This document shows positions 25,720-34,657 of a stretch of 64,000 bases of DNA, piece after piece. The first letter of the stretch is position 1. The number at the start of each line of letters is the position of its first letter. The notes beneath the pieces are model-generated. The model searched no databases. It had not been told where the DNA came from and saw only the letters and a list, made by a program, of their open reading frames with translations. A program made the position numbers and the translations under genes. This stretch comes from Geminocystis herdmanii PCC 6308 (lineage in GTDB: Bacteria; Cyanobacteriota; Cyanobacteriia; Cyanobacteriales; Cyanobacteriaceae), in assembly GCF_000332235.1 (NCBI RefSeq), contig NZ_CM001775.1, positions 3,892,272 to 3,956,271 on the forward strand, in the 5' to 3' direction.

Positions 25720-27840
25720 ATGAATAAGAATAACTCCATTCGACATATATTAGCCGTAGAATCAGGAAATTGGAAAAAAAATTTTTTTCTCGATAAAAAT
25801 AGCTATTCTATTGGGCGAAATTCCACTAATTCTTTAATTATTAATCATCGAGTAATTTCAAGAAATCATAGTAGTTTAATTAAAGTTACTTATTCATCTC
25901 AAAAAGATAGTAATCAAGGAGAAAATCTTTTTTGGATTGTCGATGGAGATTTAAAAGGAAATAGAAGTACAAATGGCATTTATGTTAATGGAAAACAATG
26001 TTTATGCCATGCCTTAAAACCGGGAGATGTAATATTTTTTGGTGGCATAGAAGTTAAAGCAAAATACGATATTATCGATTTAGAAACCAAAACTTTTTTT
26101 AGTACCAATCCTGAAAAACAGGTTTCTATTTTTACTCAAGAAACGGATAATATAAATAATATTACTTTAAGTTTACCAATAATTAAAAACCAAGACTTAG
26201 AAAAATTTGAGTTAGTTGCTGAAGGTATTTTGATTATTGATTTAGAAAGTCACAAAATTTTAACGGCTAATTCAAGTTATAGTGAGATAGTTGACTATCC
26301 TTTTTCTGATCTTATTAGTTTAACAATTGAAGATTTATGGGTATTAGAAAAAGATATAATTGATTATGATCTTGAGATTATCAATAATTATAATATTGCT
26401 ATTACCAAAGAATCTATCCATAGAAAAAAAGATGGGAATTTAGTTTATGTTTTAGTTCATTGTAATCCTGTTATTTATAATAATAAAAAATCTTTATTTG
26501 TTTCAGTCCAAAATATTAATAATTTGAAAAAAATTGAAGATGCTATTCGTTTTCAAACTAATCATGATTCAGTGAGTAATTTACCAAATAAGAGATTATT
26601 TATTGAACAATTATCATTATCTTTAGGATATAACAAAATTAAACAAGATGATTTAGGTATAATCAAGCTACGTCTTAATAATTGGAAAGATATTATTGAG
26701 AGTCTAAATATTGACAGTGAAGGAAGATTACTACAAGATGTTGTTAAGCAGATAAAAAATACTCTTTCAGCAGGAGATACTATGGCAAAATGGTCTGATG
26801 ATGAGTATATTATTATGATTGAGGAAGCTAAAAATAATGATAAAGTCGATCGAATTATTAAAGATATTTTAACAAATATTAATAAAACATGGACAAGAGA
26901 AAACCAAAGTTTTTTAATGACAGTGAATTTTGGTGTAAGTATTCATCCTCAAGATGGTAATAATATTCAAGAATTGTTAAAAAAAGCATCAAAGGCTTTA
27001 GAATCAAGTTATCATCAATCTGTGAATAATTATCAATATTATAGTCCTTCATTAATTGATGAACCAAGAAGATTAGATAAATTAGTTTTTGAAACTCTTC
27101 AAACTCAAAATTTATTAGTAAAATATAATCCTATTATTAATACTCAAAACCTAGAATTTTTTACTCTCAATAGTACTATTTCCATAGAAAATGATCAGGA
27201 AGAAAAATTAACAGATGTACCGATATTAACCACAGCTTCTGCCATTAGCTTAACCTCTAATTTGATATACCAATGGTTAAATAAAATTGCTGAAGATATA
27301 AAAACATGGGAGAAAAATGGTATTGTTGCTCCAAGCATAAGCATTAAAATACTGCTTTCTTGTTTACTAGATACGATATTTGTTGATTCTTTAGTTAAAA
27401 TAATTACAGAGAAAAAATTAATGAATTTAGAGTTAGATATTATTTGCGATCGAGAAGTATTTGATCTAAAATTAGTAGAAGAAAATTTAGTGAAATTAAA
27501 AGAATTAGGAATCTTATTTTCTTTATTTGATTTTGATGTAGTTAAATTCAACGAATTAGATAATAATAAAGTAAAATTTACTACCCTAAAAATATCAGAT
27601 TCCTTAACAAAAGATTTAGAAGATAATTCACCAAAAAGACCACTAATTTATAGTATAATCAGCTTAGGAAATGCTTTAAATGTAAAAATAATTGGAGAAG
27701 GTATTAATACAGAAACCCAACGGGATATATTAGTGAATTTAGGTTGTGAAGAAATGCAAGGAATGTTGTTTTCAGCCTCACTTTCTGGAGAAGAAATAAT
27801 CAATTTTTGTCCTAGTTTACCCTTTGAAAAAGTGTTATAA
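25720..27840 (+). CDS. FHA-PAS-GGDEF-EAL protein with degenerate catalytic motifs
   Basis: A 706-residue four-domain protein. FHA (about residues 10-115) has the phosphothreonine-binding pattern SIGRNSTNSL...VISRNH. A PAS domain follows (about 165-275, LVAEGILIIDLESHKILTAN). The GGDEF domain (about 285-435) has WSDDEY in place of GGDEF, so no cyclase activity is expected. The EAL-like domain (about 450-700) keeps GEGINTETQRDIL and the LGCEEMQGMLFS tail but lacks the EAL signature and catalytic acids. It probably acts as a c-di-GMP sensor or a phosphopeptide-gated scaffold. It is isolated, with AAAGGTGA upstream as a likely ribosome binding site. Confidence 0.9.
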   Translation: MNKNNSIRHILAVESGNWKKNFFLDKNSYSIGRNSTNSLIINHRVISRNHSSLIKVTYSSQKDSNQGENLFWIVDGDLKGNRSTNGIYVNGKQCLCHALKPGDVIFFGGIEVKAKYDIIDLETKTFFSTNPEKQVSIFTQETDNINNITLSLPIIKNQDLEKFELVAEGILIIDLESHKILTANSSYSEIVDYPFSDLISLTIEDLWVLEKDIIDYDLEIINNYNIAITKESIHRKKDGNLVYVLVHCNPVIYNNKKSLFVSVQNINNLKKIEDAIRFQTNHDSVSNLPNKRLFIEQLSLSLGYNKIKQDDLGIIKLRLNNWKDIIESLNIDSEGRLLQDVVKQIKNTLSAGDTMAKWSDDEYIIMIEEAKNNDKVDRIIKDILTNINKTWTRENQSFLMTVNFGVSIHPQDGNNIQELLKKASKALESSYHQSVNNYQYYSPSLIDEPRRLDKLVFETLQTQNLLVKYNPIINTQNLEFFTLNSTISIENDQEEKLTDVPILTTASAISLTSNLIYQWLNKIAEDIKTWEKNGIVAPSISIKILLSCLLDTIFVDSLVKIITEKKLMNLELDIICDREVFDLKLVEENLVKLKELGILFSLFDFDVVKFNELDNNKVKFTTLKISDSLTKDLEDNSPKRPLIYSIISLGNALNVKIIGEGINTETQRDILVNLGCEEMQGMLFSASLSGEEIINFCPSLPFEKVL

Positions 27841-27842
27841 AC

Positions 27843-27907
27843 AATTAAGAATTAAGAATTAAGAATTAAGAATTAAGAATTAAGAATTAAGAATTAAGAA
27901 TTAAGAA
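27843..27907. repeat. 7-bp array (AATTAAG)n after the FHA gene stop
   Basis: Nine units of AATTAAG begin two bases after the stop codon and lead straight into copy 3 of the two-hairpin element. Confidence 0.9.
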
Positions 27908-27998
27908 TGTTACCCACCTTCAAAGATGTTGAGTTCAATTTATTGAACGTGATATTATTAGACGTGTAATTCATTACATGGTGGGTTATTGATTAACT
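27906..27998 (-). repeat. dispersed two-hairpin element, copy 3 (intact, inverted)
   Basis: Read on the minus strand it runs GTTAATCAATAACCCACC, a slightly altered first hairpin (ATGTAATGAATTACAC), GTCTAATAATATCAC, the second hairpin GTTCAATAAATTGAAC and TCAACATCTTTGAAGGTGGG with TAACATT. It serves as the uninterrupted reference for copy 2. Confidence 0.8.
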
Positions 27999-28156
27999 TC
28001 CTCATTACTCATTACTTATTACTCCCCTAAACAGTCAATTTTTGGGTAGTAGCAATATCTGAGTAAATCCTCTTTCTCTGTCTGAAGGAATGAACTTCGA
28101 TCGAGTAAAATAAATAGACAAAAGAAAACCTATAAAATTAATTAACTGAAAATATT

Positions 28157-28345
28157 ATGATAATTTTACCCGGTACAATAGTGACAGTAACAAACGCCGA
28201 TGATATTTACTACCGTTTTGAAGGTTTAGTGCAAAGAGTAACCGATGGCAAAGCCGCAGTGTTATTTGAAGGGGGAAACTGGGATAAACTTATCACCTTT
28301 AGGTTATCAGAATTAGAAGCGATCGATCCCAAAAACAAAAAATAA
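28157..28345 (+). CDS. ndhS: NAD(P)H-quinone oxidoreductase subunit S
   Basis: A 62-residue SH3-like subunit that forms part of the ferredoxin-binding site of the photosynthetic NDH-1 complex on the thylakoid. The signature [20 protein letters not shown] and [17 protein letters not shown] is complete. Length is within the family range (about 60-70). It is a single gene, distant from ndhF here. Confidence 0.95.
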   Translation: MIILPGTIVTVTNADDIYYRFEGLVQRVTDGKAAVLFEGGNWDKLITFRLSELEAIDPKNKK

Positions 28346-28578
28346 TATTAGACTTCTGCAAGAAGTCGAGTAATGAGTAATAAGTTAAGAAATTTATGTT
28401 TTCCACCCTCAAATAGATTTTATTTTTTTATTTTGCAAGAGATATATTAAAGCTCGAAACTAAAATAAATAATTTAGTGGCACTTGTAAGTTTTCGTAAT
28501 GTTTATAAAAATTATAAGATAGTTAAGGCAAGAAGCAACAGGAAATTGAGAAAATTTTTAGAGTAAAATAACAAAAAT

Positions 28579-29715
28579 ATGATAGTTGTGGGTTTAATGA
28601 GTGGCACTTCGGTAGATGGCATTGATGCCTCCGTAGTGGATATTCAAGGGCAGGGATTAGATTTAAAAGTAAACTTATTAGTAGGGCAAACTTTCCCTTA
28701 TTCTTCTGCTTTGCGTAGTCAAATTTTAGCAGTGTGTGAGGGCAAATCCTTGACTATGGCTGAGTTTGCTCAACTAGATCATGCGATCGCGCTGGAATTT
28801 GCCCAAGCCGTGATTAACATTATCCCCAAAAACACGAAAATTGACTTAATCGGTTCACATGGTCAAACAGTCTATCATCAACCGCCCCACAAAAACGAAT
28901 TAGGCTATAGTTTGCAATTAGGGAGAGGAGATGTCATCTTCCAAAAAACTGGTATTCAAACTATTAACAACTTTCGAGTTGCTGATATTGCCCTAGGAGG
29001 ACAAGGTGCGCCCCTTGTGTCTAAAATTGATCTATGTTTATATCATCATCCTCGTCATAGTCGTTGTTTACAAAATATTGGCGGTATCGGTAACGCTACT
29101 TATTTACCTTCTACCCATACCCCCCAATGGCAGGAAAAAATTATCGGTTGGGATACGGGTCCGGGGAATGCTTTAATAGATTTAGCAGTACAAGAATTGA
29201 CGGATAATCAACAAACTTTCGATTTTAATGGTGATTGGAGTCGTCAAGGAAAGCCTTGTCAACCCTTAGTAAAACAGTGGTTAAAACAAGACTTTTTCCA
29301 TCATAAACCGCCTAAATCTACGGGTAGAGAGTTATTTGGACATCATTATTTAGCGCATTGTCGTCAAGATGCCCAACATTATAATTTAAGTGATGCTGAT
29401 TGGTTAGCTACCATCACGGAGTTAACGGTGGCTTCCATTGCCGATAGTTACCATCGGTTTTTACCTTCTCTTCCCCATGAGGTAATTTTAGCAGGGGGAG
29501 GAAGTCGTAATAGTTATCTTATCGAGCGCTTACAGTCTTATCTTCTGGATACTCATTTGTTGACTAGCGATGAATTGGGTATTAGTAGTGAGTTTAAAGA
29601 ATCGATCGCATTTGCTATTTTAGCCTATTGGCACGTCCATAATTTTGCTGGTAATTTACCCTGTGTGACGGGGGCGAAAAAAGAGGTTGTGTTGGGAGTC
29701 AGTCATAAGGAATAA
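28579..29715 (+). CDS. anmK: anhydro-N-acetylmuramic acid kinase
   Basis: A 378-residue sugar kinase that recycles cell-wall 1,6-anhydroMurNAc to MurNAc-6-phosphate. The N-terminal ATP-site motif is GLMSGTSVDGIDA, with GSHGQTVYH, GGIGNAT, DTGPGNALID and AGGGSRN further along. Length is normal. The gene is monocistronic in appearance. Confidence 0.96.
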   Translation: MIVVGLMSGTSVDGIDASVVDIQGQGLDLKVNLLVGQTFPYSSALRSQILAVCEGKSLTMAEFAQLDHAIALEFAQAVINIIPKNTKIDLIGSHGQTVYHQPPHKNELGYSLQLGRGDVIFQKTGIQTINNFRVADIALGGQGAPLVSKIDLCLYHHPRHSRCLQNIGGIGNATYLPSTHTPQWQEKIIGWDTGPGNALIDLAVQELTDNQQTFDFNGDWSRQGKPCQPLVKQWLKQDFFHHKPPKSTGRELFGHHYLAHCRQDAQHYNLSDADWLATITELTVASIADSYHRFLPSLPHEVILAGGGSRNSYLIERLQSYLLDTHLLTSDELGISSEFKESIAFAILAYWHVHNFAGNLPCVTGAKKEVVLGVSHKE

Positions 29716-29745
29716 TGGAGAATGGAGAATGGAGAATGGAGAATT
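29714..29745. repeat. 7-bp array (AATGGAG)n after anmK
   Basis: About four units of AATGGAG start within the anmK TAA stop codon. Confidence 0.85.
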
Positions 29746-29800
29746 AATAATTGATTCCTTTGCTTTAACGAAAAAATTTAGATAACACAAGTTAATTTAT

Positions 29801-30736
29801 ATGCGTATTCTGATTATGGGAGGCACTCGTTTTATCGGTGTCGCTTTGACTAAAATTCTCGTGGCTCAAGGACATGAAGTTGTTTTGTTTAATCGTGGCA
29901 ATAAATCTGCTCCTGTGGAGGGTATTAAACAAATATCGTGCGATCGAAAAGATATAGAATCCATGAAGGAGAAGTTAAAAGGGGAAAAATTTGATGCTAT
30001 TTTCGACAATAATGGACGAGAATTAAGTGATACTCAACCGTTAGTCGAGTTATTCAAAGATCAGATTTCTCACTTTATCTATGTTAGTTCAGCAGGGGTA
30101 TATTTACCATCGGAGCAAATGCCTCACCGTGAAGATGATCCCGTTGACCCACAAAGTCGCCACAAGGGGAAACACGAAACAGAACAATATTTGCAAGATG
30201 AGGGGATTCCTTTTACTTCTATTCGCCCTGTGTATATTTATGGTTCGGGCAATTATAATGATTTAGAGGCTTGGTTTTTCGATCGAATTGTGCGCAATTT
30301 ACCTATTTTAATCCCCTATGGTGGTTTACATTTCACTCAATTTGGTCATGTGGAAGATTTAGCTATAGCAATGAGTAAAGTGTTAGGTAATGCTCAGGCT
30401 ATTGGACAAATATACAACATTTCGGGCGATCGATATGTCACCTTTAAAGGATTAGCTCAAAGTTGTGCTTTAGCCGTGGGCAAAAATCTCTCTGAAATAG
30501 AGCTAAAATATTATGATCCAACTAAGTTTAATTTAGGAAAAAGAAAGGCTTTTCCCATCAGAGTTCAACACTTTTTTGCTGATATTTCTAAAGCTCAAAA
30601 AGACTTACATTGGACTCCTAAATATGATCTCGTTTCTGGTTTAAAAGAGTCCTTTGAAAATGATTATTTACCATCAGGGAGAGACAAAGTTGATTTAGAT
30701 TTTAGTCTCGATCGAGAAATCCTCAGTCAATTATAA
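29801..30736 (+). CDS. NAD-dependent epimerase/dehydratase, CSP41-like
   Basis: A 311-residue atypical SDR protein. The nucleotide motif is GGTRFIG (residues 7-13) and the N-terminus MRILIMGGTRFIGVALTK is that of the chloroplast CSP41/cyanobacterial homologue group. The canonical YxxxK pair is not evident; the equivalent region reads HKGKHETEQYL. In plastids this family binds RNA and supports transcription or translation. The function in this organism is unproven. Confidence 0.78.
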   Translation: MRILIMGGTRFIGVALTKILVAQGHEVVLFNRGNKSAPVEGIKQISCDRKDIESMKEKLKGEKFDAIFDNNGRELSDTQPLVELFKDQISHFIYVSSAGVYLPSEQMPHREDDPVDPQSRHKGKHETEQYLQDEGIPFTSIRPVYIYGSGNYNDLEAWFFDRIVRNLPILIPYGGLHFTQFGHVEDLAIAMSKVLGNAQAIGQIYNISGDRYVTFKGLAQSCALAVGKNLSEIELKYYDPTKFNLGKRKAFPIRVQHFFADISKAQKDLHWTPKYDLVSGLKESFENDYLPSGRDKVDLDFSLDREILSQL

Positions 30737-30770
30737 TTAGATATTACCTTATAGTATTTTGATGAGAGAA

Positions 30771-30792
30771 AGTAGGGTGGGCAATGCCCACC
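30771..30792. repeat. palindrome GGTGGGCA-A-TGCCCACC
   Basis: A perfect 8-bp inverted repeat with a one-base centre (30776-30792), preceded by AGTAGG. It lies about 40 bases after the epimerase stop and could serve as a terminator hairpin, though no T-run follows immediately. Confidence 0.5.
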
Positions 30793-30924
30793 ATTTTGAA
30801 AATAAATACTTTAATCAAGACTGCCTACAAAAATATTTTAATAAGGGAAAAATGTGAATATTTAACTTAGTTGATAAAAAATAAAAAATTAGATAGGATG
30901 ATAAAAATATGATTAGGTAAAAAA

Positions 30925-31137
30925 ATGAAAAGAACAATTTATCTTTCAGAATCTTTAGATCAAAAAGTAGAAGAATATTTAAAAAAAACTCCTGACAAAA
31001 GTTTCTCTAATCTTATTCAAGAAGCATTAGAAATGAAATTAGCAGAGAAAGATATTTCTCTACTTTTAGAATTAGCAGGAATCATTAAAGAAGCTCCAAG
31101 AGAAGCCTCTGAAAATGCGGAGGATTATCAATATTGA
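30925..31137 (+). CDS. ribbon-helix-helix type antitoxin
   Basis: A 70-residue protein opening MKRTIYLSESLDQKVEEYLK, the beta-strand plus helix pattern of a CopG/RHH DNA-binding antitoxin, with FSNLIQEALEMKL as the second helix and an acidic tail for toxin binding. Its stop codon overlaps the start of the PIN-domain gene by four bases, so the pair is a type II toxin-antitoxin operon, probably self-repressed. Confidence 0.82.
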   Translation: MKRTIYLSESLDQKVEEYLKKTPDKSFSNLIQEALEMKLAEKDISLLLELAGIIKEAPREASENAEDYQY

Positions 31138-31547
31138 AACAATTAATTTTAGATGCTGGGCCTTTAATTGCTTTATTTTATCAGAAAGATAGTTACCATC
31201 AATCAGCAATAAAAGGATTTATAGAATTAAATCAAAATAAAACTCAGTTAATTACACCAATTCCTATTATTTTTGAAGTTTATAAATGGTTGCTACATAG
31301 GGGCGGTAATTTACTAGCAAAAAAAACTCTTTCTGTTATGGAAAATAGTTTATATTCAGTTACTTTAGAAGATGAAGATATAAAAAAATTATATCTAATG
31401 ATTCAATCATTAACAGACTGGGAAGGAAGTTTAGAAGATGCTACGGTTATTTTAATTTCTCAAAAATATAATTCCCCTATTTGGACTCTAAATTATCGAG
31501 ATTTTAGTAGATTTAAAAACTTAAATTTTTGGAATCCTCAAGAATAA
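31134..31547 (+). CDS. PIN domain ribonuclease toxin (VapC-like)
   Basis: A 137-residue PIN-domain protein. The acidic residues are Asp7 in ILDAGPLIAL, Glu in FEVYKWLL, Asp in GSLEDATVILIS and a final Asp in LNYRDFSRF. It should cleave RNA when released from the upstream antitoxin. It starts with TTG at 31134, overlapping the antitoxin stop in TTGA, and GGAGG ten bases upstream supports that start. Confidence 0.85.
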   Translation: MKQLILDAGPLIALFYQKDSYHQSAIKGFIELNQNKTQLITPIPIIFEVYKWLLHRGGNLLAKKTLSVMENSLYSVTLEDEDIKKLYLMIQSLTDWEGSLEDATVILISQKYNSPIWTLNYRDFSRFKNLNFWNPQE

Positions 31548-31646
31548 AATAATAGTATAAATAGCATAATTTTACATAAATAATCTAGTTATTATTCAAA
31601 ACTTTGATTCAAATAAATTTGATATTATTTTTTATTTTCAAAAATC

Positions 31647-33308
31647 ATGAAAATTTCGATCGTACAATTAAACCCGATAATCGGAGATATTGCTAATAAT
31701 GCCCAGAAAATTCGAGAAAAAGCCGAATTAGCCGTCAAAAAAGGAGCAAAATTATTGATAACCCCTGAATTATCCCTTTGTGGTTATCCCCCTAGAGACT
31801 TACTTTTACAGCAAAGTTTTATTGATGATATGGGGTATCAATTACAGCAACTAGCCCAAGAAATTCCCCCCGAAATTCATGTTTTAGTGGGTACAGTGAC
31901 TTTTAACACCCTCGCCCATGAACAGGGTAAAAAACCCCTTTATAATAGTGTAGCTTTAATCAATAATGGTAAAATTCACCAAATCTACCATAAAAGACTT
32001 TTACCCACTTATGATGTGTTTGAAGAAGATAGATATTTTAGTGCAGGAAATGAGGTTAATTTTTTTACCTTAGATGGTGTCAAAATTGGGATAACAATTT
32101 GCGAGGATTTGTGGAATGATGAGCAATTTTGGGGAAAAAAAAGCTATGCAGTAAATCCCATTCAAGACTTAGTTAATGAAGGGGTTGATTTAATCGTTAA
32201 CTTATCTGCTTCTCCTTATATTGTAGGGAAACAAAAACTTAGAGAAGAATTATTAAAACATATTGTTACTAAATATCAAATACCCATTATTTACGTTAAT
32301 CAAGTAGGTGGAAATGATGATTTAATTTTTGATGGTTTTAGTTGTGGATTAAATAAAAAAGGTGACGTAATTGCTCGATGTTTCCCCTATGAAGAAGATT
32401 TAATTTATCTTAATTTAGATCAAAATAATCGGGATTTATCATCTAATTATATTCATAATTTGTTCGATCGAGAAGAAGAAGAAATGTATCAAGCCTTAGT
32501 ATTAGGAGTCAAAGATTATGCTCAAAAATGCGGTTTTTCTAAAGCAATTTTAGGTTTAAGTGGTGGTATTGATTCGGCTTTAGTGGCAACTATTGCGGTT
32601 TCTGCGTTAGGAAAAGATAATGTTTTTGGGGTGTTAATGCCTTCCCCTTATAGCTCAGATCATTCTATCATTGATGCGGAAAATTTAGTTAAAAATTTAG
32701 GTATAAAAAGTGAAATAATCCCCATTCAAGAGGGGATGAATAGCTTTGATTTGATGTTAAATCCTCTGTTTAAAAATACAGAATTTGGCATTGCTGAAGA
32801 AAATTTGCAGTCGAGAATTAGGGGAACTTTATTAATGGCGATCGCAAATAAATTCGGTTATTTATTATTATCAACGGGGAATAAATCCGAGATGGCAGTA
32901 GGATATTGTACCCTTTATGGAGATATGAATGGAGGTTTAGCGGTGATTGGAGATGTACCAAAAACGAAGGTATTTAATATCTGTAAATGGCTTAATAAAA
33001 ATGGGGAAATAATTCCTAATAATATTCTCATAAAGCCCCCTAGTGCTGAGTTAAAACCGAATCAAAAAGACGAAGATTCTTTACCACCCTATGATATTTT
33101 AGACGACATTTTAGAGCGTTATATTAATCAACATCAATCCGTTGATAATATTGAAAAATCTGGTCATAATTTAAAGCTAATTAAAAAAGTAATAAAATTA
33201 GTCGATCGTGCTGAGTTTAAACGAAAACAAGCTCCTCCTGTACTCAAAATGACCGATCGAGCATTCGGTACTGGTTGGAAAATGCCGATTGCGTATAAAA
33301 ATAGATGA
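31647..33308 (+). CDS. nadE: glutamine-dependent NAD+ synthase
   Basis: A 553-residue two-domain enzyme. The N-terminal nitrilase-type glutaminase has the Glu-Lys-Cys triad in TPELSLCGY, HKRLLPTYDVFEE and ITICEDLWND. The C-terminal synthetase (from about residue 280) has the P-loop LGLSGGIDSALVA and STGNKSEMAVGYCTLYGDM. It converts deamido-NAD to NAD with glutamine-derived ammonia. Length fits the bacterial glutamine-dependent type of about 550 residues. Confidence 0.96.
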   Translation: MKISIVQLNPIIGDIANNAQKIREKAELAVKKGAKLLITPELSLCGYPPRDLLLQQSFIDDMGYQLQQLAQEIPPEIHVLVGTVTFNTLAHEQGKKPLYNSVALINNGKIHQIYHKRLLPTYDVFEEDRYFSAGNEVNFFTLDGVKIGITICEDLWNDEQFWGKKSYAVNPIQDLVNEGVDLIVNLSASPYIVGKQKLREELLKHIVTKYQIPIIYVNQVGGNDDLIFDGFSCGLNKKGDVIARCFPYEEDLIYLNLDQNNRDLSSNYIHNLFDREEEEMYQALVLGVKDYAQKCGFSKAILGLSGGIDSALVATIAVSALGKDNVFGVLMPSPYSSDHSIIDAENLVKNLGIKSEIIPIQEGMNSFDLMLNPLFKNTEFGIAEENLQSRIRGTLLMAIANKFGYLLLSTGNKSEMAVGYCTLYGDMNGGLAVIGDVPKTKVFNICKWLNKNGEIIPNNILIKPPSAELKPNQKDEDSLPPYDILDDILERYINQHQSVDNIEKSGHNLKLIKKVIKLVDRAEFKRKQAPPVLKMTDRAFGTGWKMPIAYKNR

Positions 33309-33355
33309 TTAATGACTTGGAAGACAATCTATCTTTGGGTAACGTCAGTTATTAA

Positions 33356-34426
33356 TTATTCTACTTTAATAAGGTGATTAATAGTTAAACTTAATTCAGG
33401 AAAAATAGTCGATCGTAACTTATTATCTTGAGAGAAAAAATTAACCTTGTATTTATCATTAATTGACTGATATATGATGATAGTAGGTATAGGAGATTTA
33501 CCTAAAGCATTACTCACAAAACTCCCTAAATAATCTATAAGCCAATATTCTTTTACCCCAAATTTTTGATACTCTTTTACTTTGTAAAGATAATTCCGTC
33601 GCCAATTAGCAGAAATTACCTCAATCACTAATTCTGGTGGTTCAATAATAGCACCATATACAGAGATATTATTCCGCCATATATCTTCGTTTATCACGGC
33701 AAGATGAGAAACTCTTCCCCTTTGTTTATCTTGATTATAAACGGTACGAATAATTAAATTTTTTGCTACTTTATACGGTAATTTTAAACGTTTAATTTCT
33801 TCTTCAAAAGTCCATATTAATAAACGAATAATATATTTTTGAAATCGATTTTGTTTAACTTCTTTTTGTTTTCCATCAATAAATTCAAAAGTTCGATCGA
33901 GTCGATAACACTGATTGATATAATCTGAAAAAGTTAATATTGATGACGGTGGAGGTGCGGGTAAAGTGATAGATAAAGGTTTCTGTATTTCTTTGTTTAA
34001 ATAATCTTCTAAAATTAAAATATGATTCTTAGTAGTTCGCAAAATATTGTAAATATGTTTAATGGGTAAAGTCTCATTTTCTAGCCCTTCAATAAATTTA
34101 ATTATTTCCTCAAATATATTGCTAATTAAAATTAGTAAGTTTCGATTAATTGTTAATTCATTACTTTGGATAGTAATTAAGTTATTTTCCAAACTATATA
34201 AAATATTTTGCAGTGGTTGATAAGGTAATAGATTAGCATAATCTCTTAATTGATAGGTAGTATAAAATATCTCCTTAACTACTAATTTTTGTTCCGTTAA
34301 AGCCAAAGAATCTAAGGATAATAACTGTTTTTCAATCAAAAATAAATATTCCCTAAAATTTCTCAATAAATCTTTATTTATTTCTCCTAATAGTTCTGGA
34401 TAAATATAATTATCATTATTATTCAT
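33356..34426 (-). CDS. Uma2 family putative endonuclease with N-terminal helical extension
   Basis: A 356-residue protein. The C-terminal half (about residues 160-350) is a Uma2/DUF820 domain with the PD-(D/E)XK-like elements PPELVIEVIS and YKVKEYQKFGVKEYWLIDY. The N-terminal 150 residues are predicted helical (leucine-rich, LLSLDSLALTEQKLVVKEI and similar) and I do not recognise them; Uma2 proteins are usually about 190-220 residues, so this is a longer architecture. The biological role of Uma2 proteins, abundant in cyanobacteria, is unclear. Confidence 0.8.
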   Translation of the reverse strand: MNNNDNYIYPELLGEINKDLLRNFREYLFLIEKQLLSLDSLALTEQKLVVKEIFYTTYQLRDYANLLPYQPLQNILYSLENNLITIQSNELTINRNLLILISNIFEEIIKFIEGLENETLPIKHIYNILRTTKNHILILEDYLNKEIQKPLSITLPAPPPSSILTFSDYINQCYRLDRTFEFIDGKQKEVKQNRFQKYIIRLLIWTFEEEIKRLKLPYKVAKNLIIRTVYNQDKQRGRVSHLAVINEDIWRNNISVYGAIIEPPELVIEVISANWRRNYLYKVKEYQKFGVKEYWLIDYLGSFVSNALGKSPIPTIIIYQSINDKYKVNFFSQDNKLRSTIFPELSLTINHLIKVE

Positions 34427-34657
34427 GGCAGTATTTTATCATTGGTGGTCTTCAAATCTAAATTGATGTCATTATTTTGCCCATTTTCCCTTATAAAATA
34501 ACAATTAAGGCTCTGTTACTTCTCGTCATGATAAATTATACTCATCAAGGTTATAATCTGATGTTGCAAAATGTACAGTTGCCTTTTGCCTACCTTCACT
34601 AAACTCAAGTTATGCCTTCGCCCAGAAAAAGCTCGATCGAACTTGTTTGTAGTAAAA

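Noticed and set aside
29801..30736. CSP41-like gene as a sugar epimerase of the fucose pathway
   Set aside because: The YxxxK catalytic pair is not evident and the N-terminus matches the plastid CSP41 group, so a pathway link to gmd/fcl is not supported.
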